The notes under the pieces: model-generated
What the model saw: only the letters and a program-made list of their open reading frames with translations
What the model was told of the DNA's origin: nothing
Databases searched by the model: none
Program-made: the position numbers and the translations under genes
Shown here: positions 8,121-16,642 of the stretch, one piece after another
Layout: every line of letters begins with the position of its first letter
Numbering within the stretch: position 1 is the first letter of the stretch
From: Streptomyces sp. CG1
GTDB lineage: Bacteria; Actinomycetota; Actinomycetes; Streptomycetales; Streptomycetaceae
Direction of reading: 5' to 3'
DNA length: 64,000 nt
NCBI RefSeq assembly: GCF_041080625.1
Contig: NZ_CP163518.1
Location: 992,001 to 1,056,000, forward strand

Positions 8121-8957
8121 TCAGCCGGTCGCCAGGGCCGTCAGCCGGTCCTGGTTGCCGTTGAAGCGGTCGTGGTCCCCGACGGTCTTGCCGGACGAGG
8201 TGTACTGCCACATGGAGTACAGCGACCAGCCCGCCGGCAGCGTCCCGGCGGTCGCGGCGAAGCGGGCGATCCACAGCGGATTGGTCTTGCCGAAGCCGGA
8301 GTAGTTGCCGGTGCACTGGGTCCACCAGCTGGTCGCCGTGTAGATGACAGCGTCTCGGCCGGTGCGGGACTTGTAGCGGTTCAAGAAGTCGCGGACCCAG
8401 TCGACCATGGCGCTCTTGGACTTGCCGTAGCAGGTGTCGCCGTACGGATTCCACTCGATGTCGAGCACGCCCGGCAGGGTCTTGCCGTCCTTGGTCCAGC
8501 CGCCGCCGTGCGCCAGGAAGAAGTCGGCCTGAGCGCTGCCGCCGGACGAGTCCGGGGTCGCGAAGTGATACGCGCCGCGGATCATGCCCGCCTTGTACGG
8601 GCCGTCGTACTGCTGGGTGAAGTAGGGGTTCTTGTAGGACGTCCCCTCGGTGGCCTTCGTGTAGGCCCATTTGGTGGCGTCGCCCCACAGCGTCGACCAG
8701 CTGACGCCGGCCTGGTGGCTGGCGACGTCGACGCCTTCGGTCTGGTTCGCACGGGTGGGGGGCGCCGTGTCGGCACCGACGGCGCGACCGTCGTGGGCGA
8801 GCACGCCCATCCCCATGTAGGCGCTGCCGCGCCGGGGGACGGGCGGGGTCGCCGCGGGCTGGGCCACGGGGGTGGACAGGGTGAGGAGAAGGCCGGTCAG
8901 CACGCCCGTGAGAACCAGGCGTGCGCGGCCGCGCTGGGGGCATAGGTGGCTTCGCAC
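8121..8957 (-). CDS. Secreted GH25 muramidase (lysozyme-like)
   Basis: A 278-residue protein if started at the GTG giving VRSHLCPQRGRARLVLTG. The hydrophobic stretch LVLTGVLTGLLLTLSTPVA with PVAQPAA makes a signal peptide. An in-frame ATG at 9017 would add 20 unlikely residues. The GH25 catalytic domain begins EGVDVASHQ (Asp77, conserved at strand 1). It continues with the paired acids of GVLDIEWN (D-x-E, the catalytic dyad) and ends with WIARFAAT and SMWQYTS, all typical of GH25. It should cleave the MurNAc-GlcNAc bond of peptidoglycan outside the cell. No cell-wall-binding domain is attached. A role in wall turnover or in lysing competitors is plausible. Confidence 0.9.
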   Translation of the reverse strand: MRSHLCPQRGRARLVLTGVLTGLLLTLSTPVAQPAATPPVPRRGSAYMGMGVLAHDGRAVGADTAPPTRANQTEGVDVASHQAGVSWSTLWGDATKWAYTKATEGTSYKNPYFTQQYDGPYKAGMIRGAYHFATPDSSGGSAQADFFLAHGGGWTKDGKTLPGVLDIEWNPYGDTCYGKSKSAMVDWVRDFLNRYKSRTGRDAVIYTATSWWTQCTGNYSGFGKTNPLWIARFAATAGTLPAGWSLYSMWQYTSSGKTVGDHDRFNGNQDRLTALATG

Positions 8958-9114
8958 AAGACCATCTGACACGTCGTCGGGCGGTACCGCACTCCAGGCA
9001 CAGCCCAACTGATCCATTCCGGGCGGTGCTTGGTCCGTATGGGTGGCTCCGGGCGGCGTACGGGCCGGTCGTGGGAGCACTCGGGAGGCGCCTGCCGCGA
9101 CCGGCCCTCGCGGG

Positions 9115-10971
9115 TCAGCCGTCGATGCGGTGCTGGGTCCAGAAGGAGGTGAGGTCGGTGCTCGTGGCGGCCTGGGCTGCGGCCTTGAACTCGGCCGTGG
9201 TCGACACGCCGTACCAATGGGCGGTCGCGTAGTCCTTCAGCAGCTGGGCCATGGCGGTGTCGCCGAGGACGCGGCGCAGGTCGTGCAGGGCACACTTGCC
9301 GTAGCCGTAGACGACGGTGGAGTAGCGGGAGGAGTGGGCGTCCCAGTAGGCCATGGAGTCGGTGATCTTCTCGTCGGCCGAGGCCCAGGAGACGCTGTTC
9401 CAGCAGTTGGCGCCGGTCTTGCCGAGGGCGAGGTCGGTGGCGTAGTCGGTGAACGCCTCGTCCAGCCAGGGGCCGTTGTACTCGTCGTCGCCGACGACGC
9501 CGTACCACCACTGGTGGCCGATCTCATGGGTGAGGGCGGTGCTGCTCACCACGTCCAGGACGAAACCGGGGTACTCCATGCCGCCGAACCAGTAGTTGTC
9601 GTCGATCACCGCGTCCAGCTCGCCGTAGGGATAGGCGCCGAAGCGAGCGGCGTGGGCGTCCACGGCGGTCTTGGCGGTGGAGAGCATGGACTGGGCGCTG
9701 GAGGAGCTGATCCCCGAGACGGAGTAGACGTTCACCGCGACACCGGCGGAGGAGGTGCCGGAGACCTTGGTGAAGGGTCCGGCGGCCCAGGCGAAGTCAC
9801 GGACCTTGGACGCCGTTGCCGTCGTCACCGTACGGCCGCTGGAGCCGGGGGTGTCGGTGGAGGTGCCCGTGGCGGGGACCAGCAGGCCGCTGGGGTGGTC
9901 GAGGGTCACCTTGAAGTCGGCGGCCAGGGAGTAGAACGACTCGCCGTTGTTCGTGTAGGGGTCGAGGTGCCAGCCGTCGCCGTCATGGACCGCCAGGACG
10001 GGCAGGGCGTTGCCGATGAAGCTGTAGGCGCCGTCGTGGCCGAAGCGGTCGGCGCCGCTGGGCACGGTGATGCCGAGGTCGAAGCCGATGGTGGCGCTCT
10101 GGCCCTGGGCGAGCGGGGCCGGCAGGCCGACCTTGAGCGCGGTGCAGTCCACGGTGGGCGCCTCAGCCGTGCCGCCGGTGACGTTGCCGACCCGGATCGG
10201 CATCGCGTCGCAGGTGCCGTGGTAGTTGTCCCACAGCCGCAGATAGACCTCGTTCAGCGCGGTGGCGGAGGCATTGGTGAAGGTCACGCTCTCGTGCCCG
10301 GTCCACTCGGTGCCGCTGGTGTCGCTGCTGAGGTTCACGGTGTACGAGGGCGCGGCCGGGGTGCGGGTCGTGTCGCCCGGCGGTGGTGCGGTGCCGCCGG
10401 AGGAGTCGAGCGCGATGTCGTCGAGGACGAAGCTCGTCTGCAGGCTGGAGTCCTCGGTCCCGGTGAAGGAGAGACTGACGGTCTGGCCCGCGTACGCCGA
10501 CACGTCGATGGACTTCCGCACGTACCCGGTGTTCTTGTCGAGGTTCGAGTACGTGGCCAGCGTGGTGCTGCCGATCTTGGCCGTGAGCTTGTCGTACGCG
10601 GTGGACGAGGTCGTCTCCGCGGTGTCGATGTGCAGCCAGAAGGTGAGGGTGGCCGTGTCGCACCCGGCCGGGATCGTGACGCTCTGGCTCAGGGTGTCGG
10701 TGTGGGTACGGCCGACTCCGTCCAGCCAGGCGTAGGAGCTGCCGCCGTGGGCGGTCTGTCCCGGGCGGCTGGTGATGACGGTGCCGGAGGACGTCGACCA
10801 GGGCGATGTCCCGCTCTCGAAGCCGCCGTTGCCGACGATCTGCGCCGGGGTGCAGGCGGCGGGTGCCGTGGCCGTCCGGGCCGCGGCGGGCGTGCCGGGG
10901 AGCACGAGGGCGGCCACCACGGCGACGGTGAGGGCACCGGCGCCGAGGGCCTTGTGGGGGGTCGATCTCAC
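9115..10971 (-). CDS. Secreted M1-family zinc metallopeptidase with N-terminal jelly-roll domain
   Basis: A 618-residue precursor from a GTG behind AAAGGAG, with signal peptide VRSTPHKALGAGALTVAVVA ending near AAARTATA. Residues about 40-185 form a beta-rich module (NGGFESGTSPWS to FVLDDIALDSSG), a carbohydrate-binding-like jelly roll. A Pro/Gly/Thr linker then leads to an M1 aminopeptidase N-like fold. The zinc site is HEIGHQWW with His482, Glu483, His486 and Glu505 in WLDEAFTDY (HExxH-x18-E). A GG-MEYPGF motif upstream is the M1 GxMEN-like exopeptidase site; the sequence here reads GGMEYP. The family trims N-terminal residues from peptides. Secretion and the extra module suggest extracellular protein degradation. 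Confidence 0.9.
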   Translation of the reverse strand: MRSTPHKALGAGALTVAVVAALVLPGTPAAARTATAPAACTPAQIVGNGGFESGTSPWSTSSGTVITSRPGQTAHGGSSYAWLDGVGRTHTDTLSQSVTIPAGCDTATLTFWLHIDTAETTSSTAYDKLTAKIGSTTLATYSNLDKNTGYVRKSIDVSAYAGQTVSLSFTGTEDSSLQTSFVLDDIALDSSGGTAPPPGDTTRTPAAPSYTVNLSSDTSGTEWTGHESVTFTNASATALNEVYLRLWDNYHGTCDAMPIRVGNVTGGTAEAPTVDCTALKVGLPAPLAQGQSATIGFDLGITVPSGADRFGHDGAYSFIGNALPVLAVHDGDGWHLDPYTNNGESFYSLAADFKVTLDHPSGLLVPATGTSTDTPGSSGRTVTTATASKVRDFAWAAGPFTKVSGTSSAGVAVNVYSVSGISSSSAQSMLSTAKTAVDAHAARFGAYPYGELDAVIDDNYWFGGMEYPGFVLDVVSSTALTHEIGHQWWYGVVGDDEYNGPWLDEAFTDYATDLALGKTGANCWNSVSWASADEKITDSMAYWDAHSSRYSTVVYGYGKCALHDLRRVLGDTAMAQLLKDYATAHWYGVSTTAEFKAAAQAATSTDLTSFWTQHRIDG

Positions 10972-11194
10972 ACGCTTCTCCTTTGCGGCGGCCGGGATTC
11001 CCGGCCTGCTCGATGGCCGTGGGGCCGGCTGGGGTACACCGGGGCGGCCGGGGCAGGGCTTGCGCGATCGCTGCACCGAGAGGTGCGCCGCGCCCTCACG
11101 GGGTCAGGGCGTGGGCTGCCGAAAGGGTGACAGATTTGACCTGACCATGCCAGAAGCCGCGGTGCTTTGCGGGACCGTGCGCGTCAGGTGCCGG

Positions 11195-11851
11195 TCAGGC
11201 CGTGCGCAGCGTCGCGAAGACCGCCGTCAGCAGGTTGCCCTGCGGATCCTGCCAGCCGCGGGCCACATGGCCGATCGCTCCCTCGGGACGTAGCGGCGGG
11301 TGCTCGGGGACGGGGTGCAGGACCCGGTGCAGCTCGAGGATCGTGCCGCCGGGCGTGCGGAGGCGGGTGCCCTCCCGGTCGTCGGCCGGCTCGGGGGTGA
11401 AGCCGTCCAGCGTGAAGGGGGCGCCGGTGTAGGAGCGGATCACCTCGTGGTCGGGGGTGTCGTCCATGCTCTGGGCCTGTGCCTGGACCGCGCCCTCGAT
11501 CAGGGACAGCAGCTCGGCCACCAGCACCGGGTCGTGGCAGCCGTCGTAGGCCCAGCGCTTGCCCAGCACGCCGTGCTCGATCGTGCCGACGAGCGCGTGC
11601 TCAGCCCACTCCAGCGGGGCACCGCGGTACGTCAACGGGACGAGGTAGGCGGTCGGTTCGGCGGCGGAGGTGTCCGTGGCCACCATGAACTCGATACCGA
11701 CCTCGCCCTCGGGGTCGTCCAGCCGGAAGCCGCCGGACTTGGTCAGCAGCGGGGCGTCCGGGCCGCCGTGGTACCAGGGACGGGTGGGCAGCCAGTCGGT
11801 GAGCAGCTCCAGCTTCGTGGGCTTGAGCGTGGTGCGGTGGATGATGGCCAT
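11195..11851 (-). CDS. Maltokinase N-terminal cap-like domain protein
   Basis: A 218-residue protein starting MAIIHRTTLKPTKLELLTDW behind GGAGGAG. It matches the stand-alone actinobacterial proteins built on the N-terminal cap domain of maltokinase, often labelled 1,4-alpha-glucan branching protein although no branching-enzyme catalytic domain is present. Recognisable pieces are KLELLTDWLPTRPWYHG, GFRLDDPEGEVGIEFMVA, YLVPLTYRGAPLEWAEHAL and GTIEHGVLGKRWAYDGCHDP. No kinase domain follows. It is cytoplasmic and has no signal peptide. It lies just downstream of the exopolysaccharide cluster on the same strand (64 bp), but whether it belongs to it is unclear; a sugar-binding or regulatory role is possible. 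Confidence 0.75.
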   Translation of the reverse strand: MAIIHRTTLKPTKLELLTDWLPTRPWYHGGPDAPLLTKSGGFRLDDPEGEVGIEFMVATDTSAAEPTAYLVPLTYRGAPLEWAEHALVGTIEHGVLGKRWAYDGCHDPVLVAELLSLIEGAVQAQAQSMDDTPDHEVIRSYTGAPFTLDGFTPEPADDREGTRLRTPGGTILELHRVLHPVPEHPPLRPEGAIGHVARGWQDPQGNLLTAVFATLRTA

Positions 11852-11915
11852 GCCGGCGCTTCTCCTCCGTTGCGCGGATGCTGACCTCCGCAGCTTCGCA
11901 CACGGTTCCCGCAGG

Positions 11916-12578
11916 TCACCGTCCCGCCCCGGCCAGCGCCGGAGTCAACGCGGCCCAGGGATTGGGCGGTTCGCCCGTCACCGGGCCGCACACCGCCGCG
12001 CCGCGCTCGTGCGCCGTCCGCACGGCGAGCGGGACGAGGGCTTCGGGGACGCCGTAGACGAGATGGCAGAACCGGTCGGGCGGGTGGCGGCCCGTCCAGG
12101 CGGGCCGGGTGAACGCGGAGACGTATGTGGACCAGTGGCCCTCGAAGGTGACGGACAGGTCGGCGAGGCGGGCGTATCCCGGCGCCGGGTGGACGCCCGG
12201 GTTGAGCACGACCGTGGCCGCGCCCAGCCGCCGTATCGCCCGGACCAGCCGGCGGCAGGCCGGCAGGCCCTGCGGGGTGGCGGTCACGCGGTCCAGGAAG
12301 CAGCCGTCGGTCCGGTACCAGGCCTGGTACCGGCGCAGGTCGTCGGTGATCTCGGCGCGGTCCCGGACGCCGTAGTCGGTGTCGACGTACCCGAGCAGCC
12401 GGGCCCCGGCGGTGTGCAGCGCCCGGGCCGCCGCGGTGAACGCGGGGTCCGGGGCGGTACCGGGCCCGCTCGCCGGGTTGAGGACGACCGCGTGGGTGCG
12501 GGCGGCCGCCGTGATCAGCCGGTGCCAGGCGCCGGGGTCCTCGGCCGGGTGCACATACAGCGGGATGAGCAGGCTCAC
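11916..12578 (-). CDS. Spherulin-4/Sph3-like glycoside hydrolase (GH135-like)
   Basis: A 220-residue protein from a GTG overlapping the upstream epimerase stop by 4 bp (GTGA). It reads SLLIPLYVHPAEDPGAWHRL, then VVLNPASGPG, GYVDTDYG, DGCFLDRVTA, VVLNPGVHP and LSVTFEGHW, the successive strand ends of the spherulation-specific family 4 TIM barrel. In Aspergillus, the family member Sph3 is an endo-glycosidase needed to make galactosaminogalactan. Candidate acids here are the Asp of DGCFLD and the Glu of TFEG. No signal peptide is visible, so it may act inside the cell or leave by another route. Translational coupling to the epimerase ties it to the exopolysaccharide operon. Confidence 0.78.
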   Translation of the reverse strand: MSLLIPLYVHPAEDPGAWHRLITAAARTHAVVLNPASGPGTAPDPAFTAAARALHTAGARLLGYVDTDYGVRDRAEITDDLRRYQAWYRTDGCFLDRVTATPQGLPACRRLVRAIRRLGAATVVLNPGVHPAPGYARLADLSVTFEGHWSTYVSAFTRPAWTGRHPPDRFCHLVYGVPEALVPLAVRTAHERGAAVCGPVTGEPPNPWAALTPALAGAGR

Positions 12579-13474
12579 GGCACGGTCTCCGTCGTGGCCG
12601 ACCACAGCGCGGTGAGCGCGTCGTCCAGGGTGTGGGCCGGCCGCCATCCGAGGGCCCGGGCCGCGGCGGAGATGTCCGAGCACTGCCACGACACCGGGGC
12701 GGAGCGCGCCGAGCCGCCCGCGCTCTCCTCCAACCGCCCGCTGAATCCCGCCCGCCGGGCAAGTCCGTCCACCAACTCCCCTATGGCCACTGCCGTTCCA
12801 CCGCCGATGTTGAGGACGGGCGGCAGATGTCCTGGCTCTGTGACGGCGAGGGCCACCGCCTGGGCGACATCGCGTACGTCGACGAAGTCACGGTGCGCGG
12901 ACAGGTCGCCGAGGCGCAGGACCGCCTCCGGGTTCCGCCCGGCCGAGCGGAGCAGCGAGGCCAGCCGGCCGGGCAGGCTCGCCACGGGCGCGCCGGGGCC
13001 CACCGGGTTGCCGACGCGGAGCACCACCGCGTCCAGCGCGGAGGTGGTGATCGCGGCGGTGCCTGCGAGCTTGGTCGCGCCGTAGAGGGTGACCGGGCAG
13101 GCGGGCGCCGACTCGGTGACCGGGGTGCCGGGGACTCCCGGGCCGTACTCGGCGGCCGAGCCCAGGTGCACCAGACGCGCGGTGGGGGCCGCCTCGCGCA
13201 GGGCTGCGCACAGCACGGCGGGGCCGCGGGCGTTGGCCTCGGCCAGCGTCACCGGGTCCCCGCCGGTCGCGCCCGCACAGTTGACCACGGCATCGGGCGC
13301 GGCCGCCGCCAGGGTCTTCGCGAGCCGCTCGACCGGGTCGGCGGCGAGGTCGACGCCGAACTCGGCGGTGGCGGAACGGCCGGCGGCGAGGATCCGCGCG
13401 CCCGGCAGGGCGCGCAGCCGCGCGGCCGCATGGCGGCCCAGATATCCGGTGCCGCCCAGGACGAGAATGCGCAT
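12575..13474 (-). CDS. NAD-dependent epimerase/dehydratase
   Basis: A 299-residue extended SDR. The Rossmann motif is GGTGYLGRH at residues 7-15. The serine segment is LVHLGSAAEYGPG and the active-site Tyr-x3-Lys is LYGATKLAG. Substrate-site blocks DFVDVRDVAQAVALA and NIGGGTAVAIGELV resemble those of nucleotide-sugar epimerases and dTDP-4-dehydrorhamnose reductase-like proteins. It is part of a tight minus-strand run: 7 bp after the nucleotidyltransferase stop, and overlapping the Sph3-like start by 4 bp. A hexose or hexosamine epimerase or reductase feeding the PelF-type transferase is the best guess; the exact nucleotide sugar is unknown. Confidence 0.85.
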   Translation of the reverse strand: MRILVLGGTGYLGRHAAARLRALPGARILAAGRSATAEFGVDLAADPVERLAKTLAAAAPDAVVNCAGATGGDPVTLAEANARGPAVLCAALREAAPTARLVHLGSAAEYGPGVPGTPVTESAPACPVTLYGATKLAGTAAITTSALDAVVLRVGNPVGPGAPVASLPGRLASLLRSAGRNPEAVLRLGDLSAHRDFVDVRDVAQAVALAVTEPGHLPPVLNIGGGTAVAIGELVDGLARRAGFSGRLEESAGGSARSAPVSWQCSDISAAARALGWRPAHTLDDALTALWSATTETVP

Positions 13475-13481
13475 ACGGTCC

Positions 13482-14195
13482 TCAGGCTCCCTTGAGCAGC
13501 AGGGACTTGCGGCTGGTGAACTCGGCGTTGGCCCGGTCGTAGTCGTCGGGACGGCCGATGTCCAGCCAGTAGCCGTCGAACTCGTAGGCGTACGGCGGGT
13601 TCTGGGCTCTCAGCAGGTCGAGGACGAGTTCGTCGAAGCCGAGCGGCAGACCCGGCGTGTAGCCGTCGAGGGTGGCGCGACTGAGGCCGTAGACCCCCAT
13701 GGAGACCCGGTAGTCCATGCTGGGCTTCTCGGTGAAGGCGACGACCTTGCTCGCATCCGTGGTGAGGACACCGAAGTCGATGTGCACCTTGCGGGCGTAG
13801 GTGCAGATGGTGAGCGGCGCGCCCGATGCCCGGTGGCGGCGCAACACGTCGGCGTAGTCGAGGTCGGTGAGGATGTCGCCGTTCATCACGAGGAACGTCT
13901 CGGGCAGCCGGTCTCTGAGGCCGAGCAGTGGGCCCATGGTGCCGAGCGGGCTGTCCTCGGTGGCGTAGTCGACCGCCATGCCCCACTGGGAGCCGTCGCC
14001 GACGTAGGCGCGGATGATCTCACCGAGGTGGCCTATCGCGAGGGTGCAGCGGGTGAAGCCGGCCGCCGACAGCTGGCGCAGCACGATCTCGAGGATGGCG
14101 TGCTGGTCGCCGATGGGGACGAGCGGCTTGGGCAGCGCGGTGGTGTAGGGCCGCAGCCGGACGCCCTTGCCTCCCGCCAGGATCACTGCGTGCAT
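13482..14195 (-). CDS. Sugar-phosphate nucleotidyltransferase
   Basis: A 237-residue enzyme beginning MHAVILAGGKGVRLRPYT, the GGxGxRL nucleotide-binding signature of NDP-sugar pyrophosphorylases. It follows with LPKPLVPIGD (uridyl or guanylyl specificity loop), EDSPLGTMGPL and VMNGDILTD (metal-binding Asp). The C-terminal WLDIGRPDDYDRAN closes the sugar site. It lacks the left-handed beta-helix of the long family members, so it is a single-domain mannose-1-phosphate guanylyltransferase or glucose-1-phosphate uridylyltransferase-like enzyme. The base specificity cannot be read. It sits between two SDR enzymes in the exopolysaccharide operon and should supply activated sugar to it. Confidence 0.88.
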   Translation of the reverse strand: MHAVILAGGKGVRLRPYTTALPKPLVPIGDQHAILEIVLRQLSAAGFTRCTLAIGHLGEIIRAYVGDGSQWGMAVDYATEDSPLGTMGPLLGLRDRLPETFLVMNGDILTDLDYADVLRRHRASGAPLTICTYARKVHIDFGVLTTDASKVVAFTEKPSMDYRVSMGVYGLSRATLDGYTPGLPLGFDELVLDLLRAQNPPYAYEFDGYWLDIGRPDDYDRANAEFTSRKSLLLKGA

Positions 14196-14236
14196 GGGGG
14201 CTTCTCCTTCGAAGAAGACGTGACGTGCCGGAGGGG

Positions 14237-15238
14237 TCAGATGTTGTAGATGCCGGTCTTGTAGCGGGCCAGGTTGGCCGGGTCGCGGAAGAACTCCACG
14301 GTGTGCGTGAGGCCCTGCTCCAGGGTGTGGGCGGGCTGCCAGCCGGTGGCCCGGTGGAGCCGGGTGGCGTCGGCGACGAGCCGCATCACCTCGGAGTTCG
14401 CGGGCCGGATGCGGGCCGGGTCCGCGCGGACGTCGAGGGCGGTGTCCATGACCTTGCCGATCAGCGTGACGAGGTCGCCGACCGAGATCTCGCCGCCGGT
14501 ACCGGCGTTGAAGGTGTGCCCGACGACCTGCTCGGCGGGCGCGGTGCCGACCGCGAGGAACGCCTGCGCGGTGTCCTTGACGAAGGTGAAGTCGCGGGTG
14601 GGGCGCAGCTCGCCGAGGGTGAGGGTGCGCTCCCCCGCCGCGACCTGGCCGATGACGGTGGGGATGACCGCGCGCATCGACTGGCGCGGGCCAAAGGTGT
14701 TGAACGGCCTCAGAGTCACCACCGGGGTGCCGAAGCTCGCGTGGTAGCTGTCGGCCAGCCGGTCGGCGCCGGCCTTCGAAGCGGCGTACGGGGACTGGGT
14801 GTTGATGGGGTGGTCCTCGGTGATCGGCACGGTCTGTGCGGTGCCGTAGGTCTCGCTGGTGGAGGTGTGCACGAGGCGGGGCGTGCCGAGGGCGCGCACG
14901 GCTTCGAGGACGTTGAGGGTGCCGGTGACGTTGGTCTCCACGTAGCTGTGCGGGGCCTGGTAGGAGTACGGGATTGCGATGAGGGCCGCCAAGTGGTAGG
15001 CCACGTCGGCACCTTCGAGCACTCCGCGGACCGAGCCGGGGTCGCGGACGTCACCGAGGACGATCTCCACGTGGTCGAGGACGTCCGGGTGGAGGGTCTC
15101 CAGCCAGCCGTAGGAGGAGAAGGAGTTGTACTGGGCCATGGCTCTGACCCGGTGTCCGGAGGCCACGAGGGCCTCGGTGAGGTGGGAGCCGATGAATCCC
15201 TCGGCCCCGGTGACGGCAGCGAGCGGTGCGGGGTTCAA
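14237..15238 (-). CDS. NAD-dependent sugar-nucleotide dehydratase/epimerase (LegB-like)
   Basis: A 333-residue extended SDR. TGAEGFIGSHL is the NAD-binding loop. VAYHLAALIAIPYSYQAPHS and the following YVETNVTGTLNVLEA are strikingly like LegB, the 4,6-dehydratase of the legionaminic acid pathway, and like GDP-mannose dehydratases. The active-site Ser/Thr segment is LVHTSTSETYGTA and the Tyr-x3-Lys is SPYAASKAGADRLA. The end reads GWQPAHTLEQGLTHTVEFFR, a motif shared with UDP-sugar 4,6-dehydratases. It is 33 bp after the membrane protein and 41 bp before the nucleotidyltransferase. It probably converts a UDP-HexNAc or GDP-hexose for the exopolysaccharide; the precise reaction is inference. Confidence 0.86.
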   Translation of the reverse strand: MNPAPLAAVTGAEGFIGSHLTEALVASGHRVRAMAQYNSFSSYGWLETLHPDVLDHVEIVLGDVRDPGSVRGVLEGADVAYHLAALIAIPYSYQAPHSYVETNVTGTLNVLEAVRALGTPRLVHTSTSETYGTAQTVPITEDHPINTQSPYAASKAGADRLADSYHASFGTPVVTLRPFNTFGPRQSMRAVIPTVIGQVAAGERTLTLGELRPTRDFTFVKDTAQAFLAVGTAPAEQVVGHTFNAGTGGEISVGDLVTLIGKVMDTALDVRADPARIRPANSEVMRLVADATRLHRATGWQPAHTLEQGLTHTVEFFRDPANLARYKTGIYNI

Positions 15239-15271
15239 CTGGTCAGTCCTTCCGGTGGGTTGGTGGCGGCG

Positions 15272-16642
15272 TCAGGCGTGCCGGGCGGGCCGGCCGAGCA
15301 GCCGCAGCGCGCGGGCCACGAGACACAGGGCCGCGGCGCCGCAGGACAGGGGCAGCGCGACCGGGCCCGATGGCAGGTGCAGCAGCGTGACCGCGCCGGC
15401 GAGGGCCGCCGTGGCCAGACAGATCGCGGCCGGCGGCCAGGCGTCGCCGAACGCCTGGAGCAGCAGCGCGGTCCACAGCGTGGCTGCGAGCGGGAGCAGG
15501 GTGGCCGGTGCGGCGCCGAGGAGGAGGGCGGCGGGCAGCAGCGGCAGGAGATAGCCGAGCAGACACAGGGCGAGGACGGCGGCCGAGCGCACCCGGAATC
15601 CGGCGGGCGTGGCGGTGGCGCGCAGAGCGCCGGTGGACAGCCCCCGGTAGCGGTACAGCAGCCATTCAGCGGGTCCCATGCTGACGGTCAGCACGATGAC
15701 AGCGTAGGGTTCGCGCCTCCCCTCCAGCAGCACGAGCAGGCCCGCGGCCAGCCCGAACAGCCCGTACGGCAGGGACGCCGGCAGCGGCGGCAGCTTGCCG
15801 TCGACCGCCGCGGGGACGGCGAGGGCGCCGCGCAGGGTGTGGGCGGTGACGGCGAGCGTGGCCAGCAGCGCCAGCAGCGGCAGGGCGAGGCGCAGCGGGG
15901 GGCCGGGTTCCCGCCAGGGCAGGGCGGCGGCACCCGCGATCAGCGGAATGAGCGCGGCGAGCAGCAGCCGTTCCCGGGCGAGGACCAGGAGGACGCCCGC
16001 GGCCGCGAGGTACAGCGACTGTGCTGCCGTCGCCGCGATCACCGGGGCGCTTCGGCCGAACGGGGCGGCGGCGGCCGTGGCGAGCGCGGCGCCCAGGGGC
16101 GCGCCGGTCAGGAGGGTGCGGGCCGCCTCGTGGCGGCCGGTCGCCAGGCTGACATGCGCGCGGTGGCCGAGCGCCTGGCCCCACGCCCAGGAGAGCAGTC
16201 CGGCGACGATCAGCGCGGCGGCGTGCCGGCCGGGGTGCCACAGGGGTGCGGTGAGCGGGTAGGCCAGTCCCGGCAGGGCGAACAGCACCCCGCGCAGCAG
16301 GGAGCGGACGTGGTCGGGGCGCCAGGGGTCGGCGGCCGGTGCGGGTTCCGGGAACGTTCGGGGCACCTGCGTGTAGAGGGCGGTGGCGAGGGCGAAGAGG
16401 TCCGGATGGCCGTACCGTTCCTTGATCTGGTCCGCGGTCAGGCCCTCGGCCTCCAGCAGGGCGGCCACCTCGTAGGGGTGCACGGCGGGGCCGATGCGGT
16501 CGGCGAGTTCTGCGGCGAGCCGGCTGACGGCCTTCGGCGCGGCGGCCTGCTCGTCGTGGGCGCGGGCGGACGGGGCGGCGAGCCGCAGCGTGAGCGTGTC
16601 GCGTTCGGTGCCGCCCGGTTCGAGGGCCATGGGTCCGCTCAT
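15272..16642 (-). CDS. Polytopic membrane protein of the exopolysaccharide operon
   Basis: A 456-residue protein. About 115 cytoplasmic residues come first, with a small helical segment HPYEVAALLEAEGLTADQIK. About ten to twelve membrane helices follow, Ala/Leu-rich with short loops. It starts at an ATG overlapping the PelF stop by 4 bp (ATGA), so the two are translationally coupled. Length and topology invite comparison with PelG (MATE-like, about 456 residues) or PelE of the Pel system, but I see no clear PelG motif. Export of the polymer, or scaffolding of the transferase at the membrane, is the natural role. It is the least recognisable member of the cluster. Confidence 0.72.
   Translation of the reverse strand: MSGPMALEPGGTERDTLTLRLAAPSARAHDEQAAAPKAVSRLAAELADRIGPAVHPYEVAALLEAEGLTADQIKERYGHPDLFALATALYTQVPRTFPEPAPAADPWRPDHVRSLLRGVLFALPGLAYPLTAPLWHPGRHAAALIVAGLLSWAWGQALGHRAHVSLATGRHEAARTLLTGAPLGAALATAAAAPFGRSAPVIAATAAQSLYLAAAGVLLVLARERLLLAALIPLIAGAAALPWREPGPPLRLALPLLALLATLAVTAHTLRGALAVPAAVDGKLPPLPASLPYGLFGLAAGLLVLLEGRREPYAVIVLTVSMGPAEWLLYRYRGLSTGALRATATPAGFRVRSAAVLALCLLGYLLPLLPAALLLGAAPATLLPLAATLWTALLLQAFGDAWPPAAICLATAALAGAVTLLHLPSGPVALPLSCGAAALCLVARALRLLGRPARHA

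Noticed and set aside
9043..11130. 695-codon plus-strand frame opposite the M1 peptidase
   Set aside because: Antisense of a gene with signal peptide, zinc site and ribosome site on the other strand.
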